From the NCBI RefSeq assembly GCF_000182925.2, contig NC_026504.1, forward strand, positions 4,712,001 through 4,776,000: a stretch of DNA of 64,000 nucleotides, given 5' to 3'. Positions 24,301-37,419 of this stretch are shown one piece after another; the stretch's first letter is position 1, and every line of letters starts with the position of its first letter. Both the position numbers and the translations under genes were made by a program. Under the pieces are notes generated by a model, which was not told the DNA's origin, ran no database searches, and was given only the letters and a program-made list of their open reading frames with translations. This DNA comes from Neurospora crassa OR74A. Its lineage: Eukaryota; Ascomycota; Sordariomycetes; Sordariales; Sordariaceae.

Positions 24301-27300
24301 TTTGACAACCAGGCCATGGGCCGTATCTTCCTTGGTATCTGCCAGGTCGGTGCTTGGGGCTGCTTCGATGAGTTCAACCGTCTTGAGGAGAAGATTCTCT
24401 CGGCTGTCTCGCAACAGATCCAGGATATCCAGCTCGGCCTGAAGATGGGCGCCGAAGATGAAAAGGCGCAGATCGAGCTTGACGGCAGACAAATCCACGT
24501 CAACGCCAACGCCGGTATTTTCATTACCATGAACCCTGGTTACGCTGGCCGTTCCAACCTGCCCGATAACTTGAAGAAACTGTTCAGGAGCGTGGCCATG
24601 TCGAAGCCCGACAAGGAGCTCATTGCTGAGGTCATGCTGTACTCCCAGGGCTTCAATCAGGCAAAGCAGTTGAGTAAGCATACCGTGCCGTTCTTCGACC
24701 AGTGCTCTGAAAAACTGTCCAAGCAGGCGCATTACGACTTCGGTCTCAGAGCCCTCAAGAGCGTGCTGGTTAGTTCCGGTGGCCTGAAGCGCGCCAGACT
24801 GCTGGAGACCGGCGATGCTGAGTCGCTTGGCCCGGAAGATGTTGTCGAGCCTGAGATTATCGTGCAAAGCATCAGAGAAACAATTGCCCCCAAGTTGATC
24901 AAGTCCGATGTGGAGATCATGATGGAGATTGAAAGCGTTTGCTTCCCTGGTGTGAAGTACGTACCTGCCAGCCTTGAAAAGCTGCAAGAGGCCATCAGGC
25001 GTTTGGCGGCGGAAAGGCAGCTGGTGGTCAACGACATCTGGATGACCAAGGTCCTGCAGCTTTATCAGATCCAAAAGATTCACCATGGTGTCATGATGGT
25101 GGGCAACTCTGGCTCGGGCAAGTCGGCTGCATGGCGGTTGTTGCTCGACGCCCTACAGCAAACGGAGAACGTCGAGGGCGTCTCTCATGTCATTGACAGC
25201 AAGGTCATGTCTAAGGAAGCTCTCTATGGCAACCTGGATTCTACCACCAGAGAGTGGACTGATGGTCTGTTCACCAGTATTCTCCGTAAGATTGTTGATA
25301 ACCTTCGTGGAGAGGACGCCAAGCGCCACTGGATTGTCTTTGACGGTGACGTCGACCCCGAATGGGTTGAAAACTTGAACAGTGTTCTCGACGACAACAA
25401 GCTTCTCACTTTGCCCAACGGTGAGCGTCTCAACCTCCCACCCAACGTTCGGATCATGTTCGAGGTCGAAAATCTCAAATATGCCACCCTCGCCACTGTC
25501 AGTCGATGCGGTATGGTCTGGTTCAGCGAGGACACCGTCACCCCCGACATGATGGTTTCCAACTACATTGAGACCTTGCGAACCGTCGCCTTCGAAGACC
25601 TCGACGAGGATGCGGTCGCTACAGGCCAGAGCTCTGCTAAGGCACTGGCTGTCCAGAGCCAAGCCGCTGATCTGCTCCAAGAGTTCTTGACGAGAGACAA
25701 CCTGATCAATGAGGTTCTCAAGGAGGCTGCAAACTACGAGCACATCATGGAATTCACAGTCGCGAGAGTGCTTAGTACCTTGTTCTCGCTCCTGAACAAG
25801 GCTGTCAGAGATATCATCGAGTACAATTCCGCTCACGTTGATTTCCCTATGGATCCAGAGCAGGTGGAGGGGTATATTGCCAAAAAGGTGCTCCTTGCTT
25901 TGGTTTGGGCACTCACTGGTGATTGCCCTCTCAAGGACCGCAAGGCCTTTGGTGACAAGGTCGCAGGATTGGCGAGCTTCGGGTCACCGCCATTGGATGG
26001 CACGAGCTCGTTGATTGACTTCACTGTCACAATGCCTCAGGGCGAATGGCAGACTTGGCAGCAGCATGTTCCTACCATAGAGGTTAATACCCACTCGGTC
26101 ACTCAGACTGATGTCGTCATCCCCACGCTCGACACCATCCGCCACGAGGATGTGTTGTACTCATGGCTGGCTGAGCATAAGCCGCTGCTTCTTTGCGGTC
26201 CTCCGGGTTCCGGTAAGACAATGACGCTGTTTAGCGCTCTGAGGAAGTTGCCCAACATGGAGGTCGTCGGCCTCAACTTCTCGAGTGCTACTACACCGGA
26301 CCTGCTCATCAAGACTTTCGAGCAGTATTGCGAGTACAAGAAGACCTTGAACGGTGTTATGCTTTCGCCTACCCAGATTGGACGCTGGCTTGTCATCTTC
26401 TGTGATGAAATCAACTTACCTGCTCCCGACAAATACGGTACTCAGCGTGCCATTTCCTTCCTCCGCCAGCTGGTTGAACACAATGGCTTCTGGAGAACGT
26501 CAGACAAGGCATGGGTCACTCTTGATAGAATCCAGTTTGTTGGTGCTTGCAATCCTCCTACCGATGCTGGTCGTACGCCCATGGGTGCGAGATTCCTCAG
26601 ACACGCACCTCTCATCATGGTTGATTACCCCGGTGAGCTGTCGCTCATGCAGATCTATGGCAGCTTCAACGCGGCCGTTCTCAAGGTCATTCCCTCGCTG
26701 CGCGGATACGCCGAGGCACTTACCCAGGCCATGGTGCGCTTCTATCTCGAGTCGCAAGAACGGTTCACACCCAAGATTCAACCGCACTATGTCTACAGTC
26801 CTCGTGAATTGACGAGATGGGTGCGTGGTGTGTACGAAGCCATCAGGCCGCTTGAGACCTTGTCCGTCGAGGGCCTCATCCGTATCTGGGCCCACGAAGC
26901 GCTGCGTCTGTTCCAAGACAGATTGGTTGACGAGGAAGAGCGCAAGTGGACTGATGATGCGGTGCGCAGAATTGCCATGGAGTACTTCCCTACGATCGAT
27001 GAACACAAGGCGCTTGGCGGACCTATCCTTTTCTCTAACTGGCTATCCAAGAATTACGTACCGGTCGATCGCGAGCAGTTGCGCGATTTCGTCAAGGCCA
27101 GACTCAAGACTTTCTGCGAGGAAGAAGTTGATGTGCCCCTCATTCTGTTCAACGATGTCCTGGAGCATGTCTTGCGCATTGATCGTGTGTTCAGACAGCC
27201 CCAAGGCCATTTGATTCTCATCGGTGTCAGTGGCTCGGGCAAGACGACGCTGTCAAGATTTGTGGCTTGGATGAACGGTTTGAAGGTGTTCCAGATCAAG

Positions 27301-30300
27301 GTGCATGGCAAGTATTCGGCGGAGGACTTTGATGAAGATCTGAGGGAGGTGTTGAGGAGGTGTGGTTGCAAGGGAGAGAAGATCTGCTTCATTATGGATG
27401 AGTCCAACGTGCTGGATTCCGGTTTCCTCGAAAGGATGAATACCCTTCTGGCTAACGCGGAGGTGCCGGGTCTGTTCGAGGGCGATGATCTTGCTGCGCT
27501 CATGACAGCTTGCAAAGAAGGCGCGCAGCGCCAGGGCTTGCTGCTCGATTCACAGGAAGAGCTGTACAAGTGGTTCACGGGCCAGATTGTCAAGAATCTT
27601 CACGTCGTGTTCACCATGAACCCGCCCGGTGAGGACGGCCTGTCGTCCAAGGCTGCCACGTCGCCTGCGCTCTTCAACCGTTGCGTGCTCAACTGGTTTG
27701 GAGACTGGTCCGATCAAGCACTGTTCCAAGTTGCGCACGAGCTTACTCATTCTGTGGATTTGGATCGGCCGAACTGGACCGCACCGGATACCATTCCCGT
27801 TGCCTACAGGGGTCTCAACTTGCCGCCTTCGCACAGAGAGGCTGTTGTCAACGCGATGGTTTACATCCATTACTCGCTGCAGCGCTTCAATGCCAAGCTG
27901 CTCAAACAGCAGGGCAAGATCACTTTCCTCACTCCCCGTCACTTCCTCGATTTCGTTGCCCAATACGTCAAGCTATACAACGAAAAGCGGGAAGATCTCG
28001 AAGAGCAGCAACGCCATCTCAACGTTGGTTTGGAGAAGTTGCGTGACACCGTCGACAAGGTCCGTGACCTCAGGGTCACTCTCTCGGAGAAGAAGGCTCA
28101 GTTGGAGCAGAAGGACGCTGAAGCCAACGAGAAACTGCAGCGCATGGTGGCTGATCAACGCGAGGCCGAGCAAAGGAAGAACATCTCTCTCGAGATTCAG
28201 GCCGCGCTAGAGAAGCAGGAAGCCGAGGTTGCATCCCGCAAGAAGGTCGTGCTTGAGGATCTCGCCAGGGCGGAGCCAGCTGTCGAGGAGGCCAAGGCTT
28301 CCGTCAGCAGCATCAAGAGGCAACATCTCACGGAAGTCAGGTCTATGCCTACTCCCCCCTCTGGTGTCAAGCTTGCGCTTGAGTCCGTTTGCACGCTCAT
28401 TGGCCACAAGGCGAACGACTGGAAGACGATCCAGGGTATTGTGCGCAGAGATGACTTCATTGCCAGCATTGTCAACTTCAACAATGAGAAGCAGATGACC
28501 AAGAGTCTCAGGGTCAAGATGCGCAACGAGTTCTTGGCCAACCCGGAGTTTACCTTTGAGAAAGTCAATCGCGCGTCCAAGGCCTGCGGGCCCCTCGTGC
28601 AGTGGGTGGAGGCGCAGGTTAACTATGCTGAGATTCTGGACCGTGTTGGTCCCCTTAGGGAAGAAGTCATGTTGCTCGAGGAACAGGCTTTACAGACCAA
28701 GGCCGAGGCCAAGGCTGTTGAGCAGACAATCTCCACCCTTGAAAACAGTATCGCGCGGTACAAGACCGAGTACGCCGCACTCATCAGCGAGACGCAAGCC
28801 ATCAAGGCGGAGATGTCGAGGGTGCAGTTCAAGGTTGACAGGAGTGTCAAGCTTCTTGACAGCTTGTCGAGCGAGAGGACTCGTTGGGAGGAGGGCAGCA
28901 GGTCTTTTGAGACACAAATCAGCACGCTTGTCGGCGACGTCCTAGTCGCGGCGGCTTTCTTGGCTTACAGCGGTCTGTACGACCAGACCTTCCGCAAGTC
29001 GATGATGGAAGACTGGCTCCACCAGCTGCACTTGTCGGGCGTCCAGTTCAAGCAACACAACCCGATGACCGAGTATCTCTCGACTGCGGATGAGAGGCTC
29101 AGCTGGCAGGAGAACACGCTGCCTGTGGACGATTTGTGCACGGAGAATGCGATTATCCTCAAGAGATTCAACCGGTACCCGCTCATCATCGATCCTTCGG
29201 GTCGCGCTACCGAGTTCCTTAACAGGGAGTCTAAGGATCGCAAGCTTACCGTCACAAGTTTCCTGGACGATTCGTTCACCAAGGTCCTTGAAAGTTCCCT
29301 TCGTTTCGGTAACCCTATTCTCATTCAGGATGCTGAACACCTCGATCCTGTGCTCAACCACGTGCTCAACAAGGAATACCAGAAGACCGGTGGCCGTGTC
29401 CTCATCCAACTTGGCAAGCAGCAAATCGATTTCTCGCCTGCATTCAAGCTTTACCTCTCTACCAGGGATCCATCTGCTACGTTCGCGCCGGATATTTGCA
29501 GTAGGACGACCTTTGTCAACTTCACGGTCACGCAGAGCAGTTTGCAGACGCAGTCACTCAACGAGGTTCTCAAGTCTGAGAGACCTGACGTAGATGAGAG
29601 GCGGTCCAACCTTATCAAGCTGCAGGGCGAGTTCAAGGTCCATCTCCGCCAACTTGAGAAGAAGCTGCTCCAGGCGCTCAACGAGTCGCGTGGCAACATT
29701 CTTGATGACGACCATGTTATCGAGACACTCGAGACCCTCAAGACGGAGGCGGCCGAGATTTCAGCCAAGATGAGCAACACCGAGGGCGTCATGGCCGAAG
29801 TGGAGCAGATCACACTGCAGTACAACATCATTGCCAGGTCTTGCAGTGCTGTCTTCGCCGTACTCGAACAGCTGCACTATCTCAACCACTTCTACCGGTT
29901 CTCGCTGCAGTACTTCCTCGATATCTTCCATTCTGTGCTCCGCGGAAATCCCCATCTGGCAAACGAAACAAACCACAATGTTAGACGGGATATCATTGTC
30001 AAGGATCTCTTTGTGGCCACCTTCAAGCGCACCGCGCTGGGTCTCTTGCAGAAGGACCGCATCACTCTTGCTATGCTTCTTGCGCAAGCTTCGCCCTACA
30101 AGATGGACAAGGGCCTGTTGGATATCATTCTCGACGAGCGTATCGAGGGTAAGGATGTCTCGATTGATCAGAACACCCGCGAAGAAGCATTTGCGCGGGC
30201 GAAGAAGATTCCTGCTCTCAAGAACAAGATCGACGCAGTTCCAGAAGCGGATTGGGAGAAGTTCTTCACCGAGGAGTTGGCTGAGGACTTTGTTCCCAAG

Positions 30301-31560
30301 ATCTGGAACGACGAAACTGAGCCGAACGACCGCGCGCTTATGTCGCTGCTGCTTGTCAAGCTCTTCCGCCTCGATCGTTTCGTCCCTGCGGCGGAGCGCT
30401 TCGTCACTCTTGTCTTCGGCTCAGACCTGTTTGACATTGTCGAGGACCTCAAGCAAACCGTTGATCAAGTGTCGGCCATCCTTCCCATCGCTCTGGTTTC
30501 CTCCCCTGGCTTCGATGCCTCTTACAAGGTCGATGGTCTCGTTGAGCGCATGCGCGTCCGCTGCACAAACATTGCCATGGGTTCGGCCGAAGCTGAAGGC
30601 AGTGCCGACAAGGCCATCGCCAACGCCGCTCAGACCGGATCATGGGTTCTCATCAAGAACGTCCATCTCGCTCCCGGCTGGCTTCAGGGCGTGGAGAAGA
30701 AGATGGAGACGCTCAACCCCAACCCCGAGTTCAGACTGTTCTTGTCGATGGAGTCGAGCCCCAAGATCCCTGTCAACTTGCTGCGTGCCTCAAGAGTGCT
30801 CATGTACGAGCAGCCTGCGGGTGTCAGGGCGAACATGAAGGATTCCATGTCGAGCATCTCGACCAGGTCGCTCAAGAGCCCCGTCGAGAGGACAAGGTTG
30901 TATCTGCTGCTGTCTTTCTTGCACGCCGTTGTCCAGGAAAGATTGCGGTATGCGCCTAACCTAGGCTGGAAGGGTTTCTGGGAGTTCAATGATGCTGACG
31001 TAAGTTCTTCTTCAACTATATCCCTCTTGCTTACCTTCAATGGTTGATGGCGCTAACCAAACCAAACACAGTACGAATGCTCCGCGCACGTCATCGATAC
31101 CTGGATTGACACGGCCGCCCACGGCCGCACCAACATCGCTCCTTCCAACATCCCCTGGGAGATGATCCGTTACCTTATCGTCGAGACCTACGGCGGCAAG
31201 ATTGACGACGAGAACGACTTCAAGATGCTCAACCAGCTCGTCCACACCTTTTTGACGCCGTCCGCCTTCGATATTGGCCACAAGCTTGTCGAAGTCAGCC
31301 ATGATGCGGAGGATGAACAGAAGGATGCGGCGACCGGAGGTGACCTTGTGGTGCCCAGTGGCACATCGCTGCAGGAGTTCATGAGCTGGATCCAGAAGCT
31401 ACCGGAGCGCGAGCCGCCTACATACTTGGGCTTGCCGGCGAATGCGGAGAAGTTATTGTTGGTGGGACTGGGTAAGAGTTTGATTGGGAACTTGAAGAAG
31501 GTGACGGATTTGTTGGATGAGGGGGAGGCGATTATGGCAGAGGCTTCTGAGGCTGCCTGA
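18319..31560 (+). CDS. ro-1: cytoplasmic dynein 1 heavy chain
   Basis: Three exons (18319-18628, 18695-30999, 31072-31560) give 4367 aa, equal to the length I recall for N. crassa RO-1. This is the minus-end microtubule motor subunit that moves nuclei and vesicles; ro mutants have ropy hyphae. The N-terminal ~1500 residues are tail and linker. Six AAA modules follow, with P-loops (spliced numbering) at AAA1 GPAGTGKT ~1943, AAA2 GNSGSGKS ~2240, AAA3 GPPGSGKT ~2605 and AAA4 GVSGSGKT ~2947. The stalk coiled coil (nt ~27970-28320), microtubule-binding domain (~28340-28620) and return helix come next. Intron 1 (18629-18694, donor GTACGT, branch GCTAAC) is 66 nt with no in-frame stop, so it is easily missed. 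Intron 2 (31000-31071) has a GTAAGT donor. Translation starts at a tandem ATGATG; the first is taken. Confidence 0.97.
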
Positions 31561-34035
31561 GCTAGTCTACTTGAGGGGTTTGGGTGTTGGGGACATGGGC
31601 TGGTGAGAGGATGATGATGAATTACTAGAGGATATGGACAAAGGGTTGTGGTGAGATGGGATTCTTACGACGTGTTGGGCGTTAGGGCGCTTCGTCTTGT
31701 TATTTATTTGTTGAACTTGTGCTCATATTTAGAAGAGGCGTTTAGATAGAATGCTTTTTTTTTCCCTCAATGATGTGTAGTCTTCATAATAGTGACATGT
31801 CATGATGACAGTGAAGTTGTGGTACTTGAAGGTGATTAAGTACTAGTACAGTGATGCTCACAAAATACTGCCACCCTTACCCCATTGGAAGGGAAAGTGA
31901 CAGTATCTTTATTGATTACGAGTTTACGAAGGCTGACCATTAACCATAAGCAAATCAGAGGTCGGTGATCTGAGACATCAAGAGATCGATCAATGTAATG
32001 ATGGCACATGATTTTTGATAGTATCATGCCAAGCATGTCAATGTGGACGAGAAGACATTCAACTCCTTCCGTCCGTCGATGCTCTTGAGCCTCTCAACCT
32101 TTGAATCTTCATTTCGAGAATCCGCGACCATGTTATTGGGCAGGAACAGGACTCGCGTTCGGCAGCACAGGGTTGGGGCTTTCACAATGGCAGTGATTAC
32201 GATTGCTTTCAGGGTCCAGTTGGTTGATACCTAGGTGTGTGTGTCGTTTGATCACGGTTTTAAGTCAACCGGGGAAAGACTCCATCCACTAAACCTATGA
32301 CATTGGATATCTGTCTGGACTCGCCGCTCAGTCGGAATGTCAGTCAGATATAAAGATAGCACCTGGAGCAGTGATTGGTCATGTACATGGCCCCAGGTCG
32401 ATCGTCGAAGATACATACACACCCAATAAGGCTGAGTGGATGTTTCGTGATTGAGCTCAAGATGACACTGGCAGCACAGCATGATGCCGCTTGAGGTGGT
32501 CGCCCGGCAGAACTTATGCTCTCGTATCAAAACATCGGGATCTTGTACATATGCGGGCATCGATGGGAACGAAAGTAAACAAAATAAACAAAACAGAGGC
32601 GGCGGTGTCCCGTCCATCTATCCCAGTGGTATGCCGTCCGTACTTAGCTAGCGGCTTTCCATCCACGGCACTGCCCATCCTTTTATCAAGGCTAAGATGC
32701 TCAACATTTGTATGAACGAATGCCGAAGGAAAGCGCCCTCTTCATGAGTCTCGAATGCCGTTGTAACTTCCTTTTGTGGGATGAACAGGCAGATGGACTG
32801 ATCGCTACTTGCAGTGTATAGGCTGGCTCGGAGGCGACGAACAGGGCAAGTACGATGACGACATTGCCCAGCCGTTTTGCCCAATCACAAGCATGGAAAG
32901 ACCTCATCTGCCCTTTCAGCCCCACCTCTCTTCCCACTCTGTGCATTCCTCAAGGTTCTCAAAGTTCGAGACTCGTACACTAGAAACCCGACCTCTGCTG
33001 TTTTCCCACCGTTATATCCAACTTGACTCTTTTTAGTCATGATAACCATTGCACCGGTGAACGGATTTGCATTGTGCAAATCAAAAAGGTCTGCCAGTCG
33101 CGAATGCGTGAAACGGTCCGCACATCATCAGCAGATAGATCGATGGCTTGCGCAAGTCTACTAACAAGCTACCGCCCGGCTTCAGCTCCAGGACCTTGTC
33201 CGAGTCCAGGGTCATGTGGTGAAACCGCCGGGGAAGATGAACCTGATAATGGTTACTTCTGCCTGGGATTACAACCACAACCGAGCTTTCCATTGAAAGA
33301 GCTGCTTGTTTCTGGCCTGTTGTGGGTGGGTGGCACGGATCGGATGAACAAACAAAAAAGGCCAAGACAGTGACGCACTTACGCGGCTACCTATGTAAAG
33401 AAGTAGAGAGGTAGCGAGGTACCTCTTATTTTATACTACGTTCTCTTTGGCTCATCTTGATGGCCGTCCTGGGTCTCAATGGAATTCCCCTTCGCAAGAA
33501 GTGGCCTCATTTTCCCACGCGGGGTAGCAGCCAAAAGTCACTTACTTCGTTTGGGTGAAACGTCCTGTATAAAGGAAGTCGGAGTATACGTAGAGGTAGT
33601 AGTAGTGAGAGCAAGGAACAAGGAAGGGAAACGTACGAGACATTCCTTCCTTTTGCCCCCCCGTTCGGTATTGCATGGAAGAGTTACACTAAGTACTCTT
33701 GCTGAATGGGAATTCCTCGTGTGTAGCTCAACTTCCCGTGGTGCTTGTCCACTTACATCCGTCCATTGCCTCCTCCATTGCTTCCCCGCAAACCGAAACA
33801 CTCTCCACACACCCTCTTCCCATTTTCCATCCCAATCTGGTCTTGTCTGCCTGTTTTTGTTTTTCCTCGGCCCTTACATAACACCCCACATCCGTCCGCA
33901 GGACTACTTTGTCACCTCTCTTCTTCCTCGTATTTCCCCCCCCCTCGGTCGGAATCTTTTCCAAATACACAACACCATCAACCATAGGTCTGCCCACTGA
34001 GCTCACACAGGTCCATCTTCCCTTTGCTGCTCAAC
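31561..34035. other. intergenic region between ro-1 and the membrane-protein gene
   Basis: No gene is supported. Short frames such as minus 32252-32617 and plus 33479-34000 lack motifs and overlap others. The last ~400 bp are C/T-rich (about 33740-33960) and look like the promoter/leader of the gene at 34036. Confidence 0.5.
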
Positions 34036-35092
34036 ATGGCGAACTTCAGCGATCGTAGGTGGATATCTATACTCTCATCAGTCTTGTCTTACACAGCAGC
34101 GCTGACTAGTTTTCCAACAGTCAACCCCTTCGCGAAGCGGGAAACGCATAGTTCGACATCCATCACCACCTACAAGGTCCTGACTTTGCTATCTTGGGTC
34201 CTGTCCGTGATCACGACCGTTTACTACGATTTCGAATCGCCTCACGATGGACACCTCATTCGCCGTACGATTTGGGGCCAGAACTATGCCCATCGTTCGG
34301 GCTTCACGCAGAATGCCACCATTACCTCCATTTACTGGTGAGTATTACCATGCACAAATTCACCAGTCGCGGTCTTGTATCGATGCTGACACCTGAACAG
34401 GCTTGTCTTGTTCATTCTCCAGCTAGTCTACATCGGCCACCTCTTCTCTAAAGATTCCGCCCAGGTCAACGCTGCCGCCTCTGTCGGTAGCCACTTCATC
34501 TTCAACAACCTGCTTCACTTTGGGTGGGTGATGCTCTTCGTTCGCTCGCACTTCATCTGGTCCGAGATCTTGTTGATCATCAACTTCATCAACCTCACGT
34601 CGCTGTACTTCCGCCATAATACGTACCCCAGGGGCATCCACATGCCCGCTGTTTCTGGTCCCCTCGCCTGGACCTTCGTTGCTCTGTACTGGAACGGTGC
34701 CATTATGGTCCCTGCCCAGCATAGCTTCGTTGCTCGTATCTTTGCCAACGTCTTCATTTGGTCGATCTTGGTCTACGGAATGTTCTTCATTGTCATTTAC
34801 AAGGTAAGCTTTCCACAGTTCATTTGTTACATTATAGACACTGTTTACTAACAGCTCGCAGGACTACACCATGGGCTTCAACCTAAGCGTTCTGAGTGCT
34901 TCCTTGGGAGTCGCCCAGTTCTTTGACCGCGTCATTGCATTCCAGTGGATCTTCGCCTTCACCATCATGGCTGTGCTGTTTGTCTTCACGGTGGTCGTCG
35001 CCGTACCTGCTTGGACCGGTAAGGAGGTCAGCTGGGGCACACGCCAGACTCAGCCCGATGCCGAGCGTGCTCCTCTTCTCAACGACAACTAA
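34036..35092 (+). CDS. multi-pass membrane protein (possibly DUF1774-type fungal family)
   Basis: Four exons (34036-34054, 34121-34337, 34401-34803, 34862-35092) give 289 aa with exact phase. I do not recognise the function. The fold is clearly integral membrane: about seven hydrophobic spans, including YKVLTLLSWVLSVITTVYY (residues ~24-42), LVLFILQLVYIGHLF, a FNNLLHFGWVMLFV segment, EILLIINFINLTSLYF, TFVALYWNGAIMV, an IFANVFIWSILVYGMFF segment, and a last span before a hydrophilic tail ending APLLNDN. The conserved-looking start NPFAKRE and the spacing of spans resemble fungal DUF1774 proteins; this is from memory. Intron 1 (66 nt, GTAGGT donor, branch GCTGACT) is a multiple of three and open; splicing gives MANFSDLNPFAKRE, which I prefer. 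Confidence 0.82.
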
Positions 35093-35707
35093 GGATCTTG
35101 ACAAAGAAGTGTTACCTCGCCCGTACATGCACGGACTACATTTCTGGAAGAAGGGTAAAACCTCAAAAGTTGTTCGATGTTGAAAATACTCATGACAGCT
35201 TTCAGTCGTTGATCGGAACTGCGGCATTGGTCGTCCGCGGTGTAGGAAATTATTTGCATCGAAAGCATGAAGAACTTTGTCTCATACAGGTAATCATGTG
35301 CCTCACAAGCACCAAAAAAGGGAAGGATTTGGAGAATTATCAACAGAATGCGCGAAGGTGTCGAAAAAAAGAGAATGAGAGTTCAAATATCGTCGTTCAG
35401 GCTTCCTTTACCTTATTGTCCATAATAGGTAACTTACCTTATCGATAATGTATCGTTAAAGCGATTCATGACGTAGGGTTGTCGCAACGGCCGTGTTTTA
35501 GCGTGTTTGTCCGTCCTTGTAGGGCATTTTAGTGAATGCTTCAGTGGTCTAGAACCTAACTCATCAGATCCCTGCGAGGTTTTGCACGTTACATTGTCCC
35601 ATCACAATGCCGTCACCTCGGTGTCCTGCTCACCACTACCTATTCCTCTTCTCAGCTTGACAGACTCACTAAGCAAGCTGCTACCCAGGGGCATAAGATA
35701 TGCCACC
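35093..35707. other. intergenic region before the AcpS-type gene
   Basis: The frame of the next gene stays open upstream to about 35507, but the ATG at 35708 has an ideal GCCACCATGG context and starts right before the AcpS motif. No other feature is seen. Confidence 0.55.
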
Positions 35708-37033
35708 ATGGCATCTCGACTCATCCGCTTTCCATGGCCCATGAATGTTGGGACCGATATCTGCCAGGTATCGCGAATCCAAACCATCTTGTCTTGCCCT
35801 ACCGGCCGCGGTCGACACTTTGTTCGCAGGATCCTGTGTGAAGAAGAGTTGAGGCGGCCTAGCTCCAAACTCAAATCATACTTGCGTGCTGTGCTACAGT
35901 TTGCAAAGGAGCATGACGCGCTTAAGCAGCAGGGCAAGGAGACCGAGGGGTTCGGTCATGGTCATAAACGGCTAGAACAGAAGTGGAAGGGTCATGGTGT
36001 GGATTTGGGCGAGGTAGCTGCTTTTATGGCTGGGAGGTAAGTAATCTAGGCTTTCGTTCTCTATCTCAGAGACAGACTAGGGGTAGCCAACACTGTTGAC
36101 CTTTTGGACTATAGGTTCGCAGCAAAAGAAGCAGCTATCAAAGCCCATCCGCATCGTCACTTGACCTTTCACGACATCATCGTCGCCAAGGCAGCGGAAC
36201 TGGACCAGATTGAGAGAGAACTAGCCGCCTCCTCCTCCTCCTCCTCTTCTTCTTCTTCTTCTAAAACCTTCACCGGCTCAACAACCGGGCCCACCACCAA
36301 AGTAGATCCCAAGAACATCATGCCCGAGGACCGCCTCTTTGACCAACAGCTCGACACCAACAACAACAACAACAACAACAACCACCACCACAACAAGCAT
36401 CACCACGTCTTTGAAGGTTCCGCCCGTGGCCCAACCACCCCCGTGGATACCCAAGACATCATGCCTGAGGATCAGGTCTTTGATTATCAGCTAGAAACCG
36501 ACAAACCCACCAACGGGTCCGTTGACAGAGCTCTTCTTCGTCGTCGAAGTCGAAGCTTCACTGGTTCCCAAACGGGTCCTACTACGCCAGTCGACACCAA
36601 GGACATCATGCCCGAGGACATGGTATTTGATTACCACCTGGAAACAGACAAGAGACCACCGTTTGAAGGGTCTACGACTGGTCCGACCACCCCTGTGGAT
36701 ACAAAGGATATCATGCCAGAGGATCGAATGTTTGATTATCACCTTGAGACAGACAAGCCTGATATAATTACAGACTCAAGTGATGGCACGCTGGTGGGGG
36801 GGAGGGGGAGGACGACAATAGCAGCAGAAGCATCTCCTGGTAGGGCGAGGTTGGGAAGTGGGCCGCCTGTGGCTATTATCAGGGGGGTGGTTAAGGGAGG
36901 AGGTGATGCAGACCATCATCAGGTGGCGCTGCTTAGTATTAGCCATGATGGCGATTATGCTACTGCTACTTGTGTGGGGTTTGATGCGGGCAGTATGGTG
37001 AAGGGAGGGTTGGGATGGATGGTTTCTCGGTGA
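35708..37033 (+). CDS. holo-[acyl-carrier-protein] synthase (AcpS-type phosphopantetheinyl transferase) with large repeat insert
   Basis: Two exons (35708-36036, 36115-37033) give 415 aa. AcpS-type enzymes transfer phosphopantetheine from CoA to a conserved serine of acyl carrier protein; in fungi a stand-alone AcpS usually serves the mitochondrial ACP. The family signature is present: NVGTDICQVSRI (Asp17) and GRFAAKEAAIKA (Glu115), the Mg2+-binding residues, then LTFHDI, and near the C-terminus PPVAIIRG and LSISHDGDYATA. Between LTFHDI (~128) and PPVAII (~355) lie about 200 extra residues: a Ser tract, four ~31-residue repeats (starting ~162, 209, 258 and 293) and an Asn/His tract. Ordinary AcpS proteins are ~120-180 aa. 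The intron falls inside the arginine codon of GRFAAKEA. The strong Kozak context decides the start. Whether the insert leaves activity intact is unknown. Confidence 0.88.
36226..36760 (+). repeat. coding repeats: Ser tract, Asn/His tract and four GPTTPVD...IMPED units
   Basis: TCC/TCT runs encode ~12 Ser (about 36226-36264). AAC and CAC runs encode Asn then His residues (about 36358-36406). Four units start near 36269, 36410, 36557 and 36662. Each reads roughly F-[TE]-G-S-x-x-G-P-T-T-x-V-D, then IMPED, FDY and LETDK. Units 3 and 4 are nearly identical, pointing to recent duplication. Confidence 0.9.
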
Positions 37034-37094
37034 GGGTGAGGTGAGTGACGACCGGACAGTCAGAAGAACTGTGCCTTTTCTGATCATTCCACCT

Positions 37095-37115
37095 CCCCCC
37101 CCCCCCCCCCCCCCC
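37095..37115. repeat. poly(C) tract, 21 bp
   Basis: A run of 21 C residues about 60 bp after the AcpS stop codon, probably in its 3' UTR. It is a length-variable site and prone to sequencing error. Confidence 0.9.
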
Positions 37116-37346
37116 GTCATGGGAATTGGGAGAAATGGAAGGGTGGGTTGTATTACTATTATATTTATCACGTTGGCGGCATACAACAAAAAGTCAAAGA
37201 GCTTGTTCTTCGTCATTGAATTGACGCTGTCGTGAAAATTCTACCTAGTCTGTAGGTAGATAGTAGCTTGTATGTGTGGCACCAAGTGGATCGATTATAC
37301 ACGACGATACTTGTGGATTACGACGGCGTGACATTTACCATCGTTG

Positions 37347-37419
37347 GCTCGAATAGTGTAGTGGTTATCACGTTTGCCTCACACGCAAAAGGTCCCAGGT
37401 TCGAAACCTGGTTCGAGCA
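37347..37419 (+). tRNA. tRNA-Val (anticodon CAC)
   Basis: A 73-nt cloverleaf. The acceptor stem GCTCGAA pairs with TTCGAGC; discriminator is A. The anticodon stem TTTGC/GCAAA encloses the loop CTCACAC, giving CAC. The T arm is CCAGG-TTCGAAA-CCTGG. There is no intron. A T5 run follows closely. It sits between the 3' ends of two convergent protein genes. Confidence 0.97.

Noticed and set aside
24256-25086. 276-codon minus-strand frame inside ro-1, and similar long antisense frames
   Set aside because: Antisense shadows of the codon-biased dynein exon with no motifs of their own.
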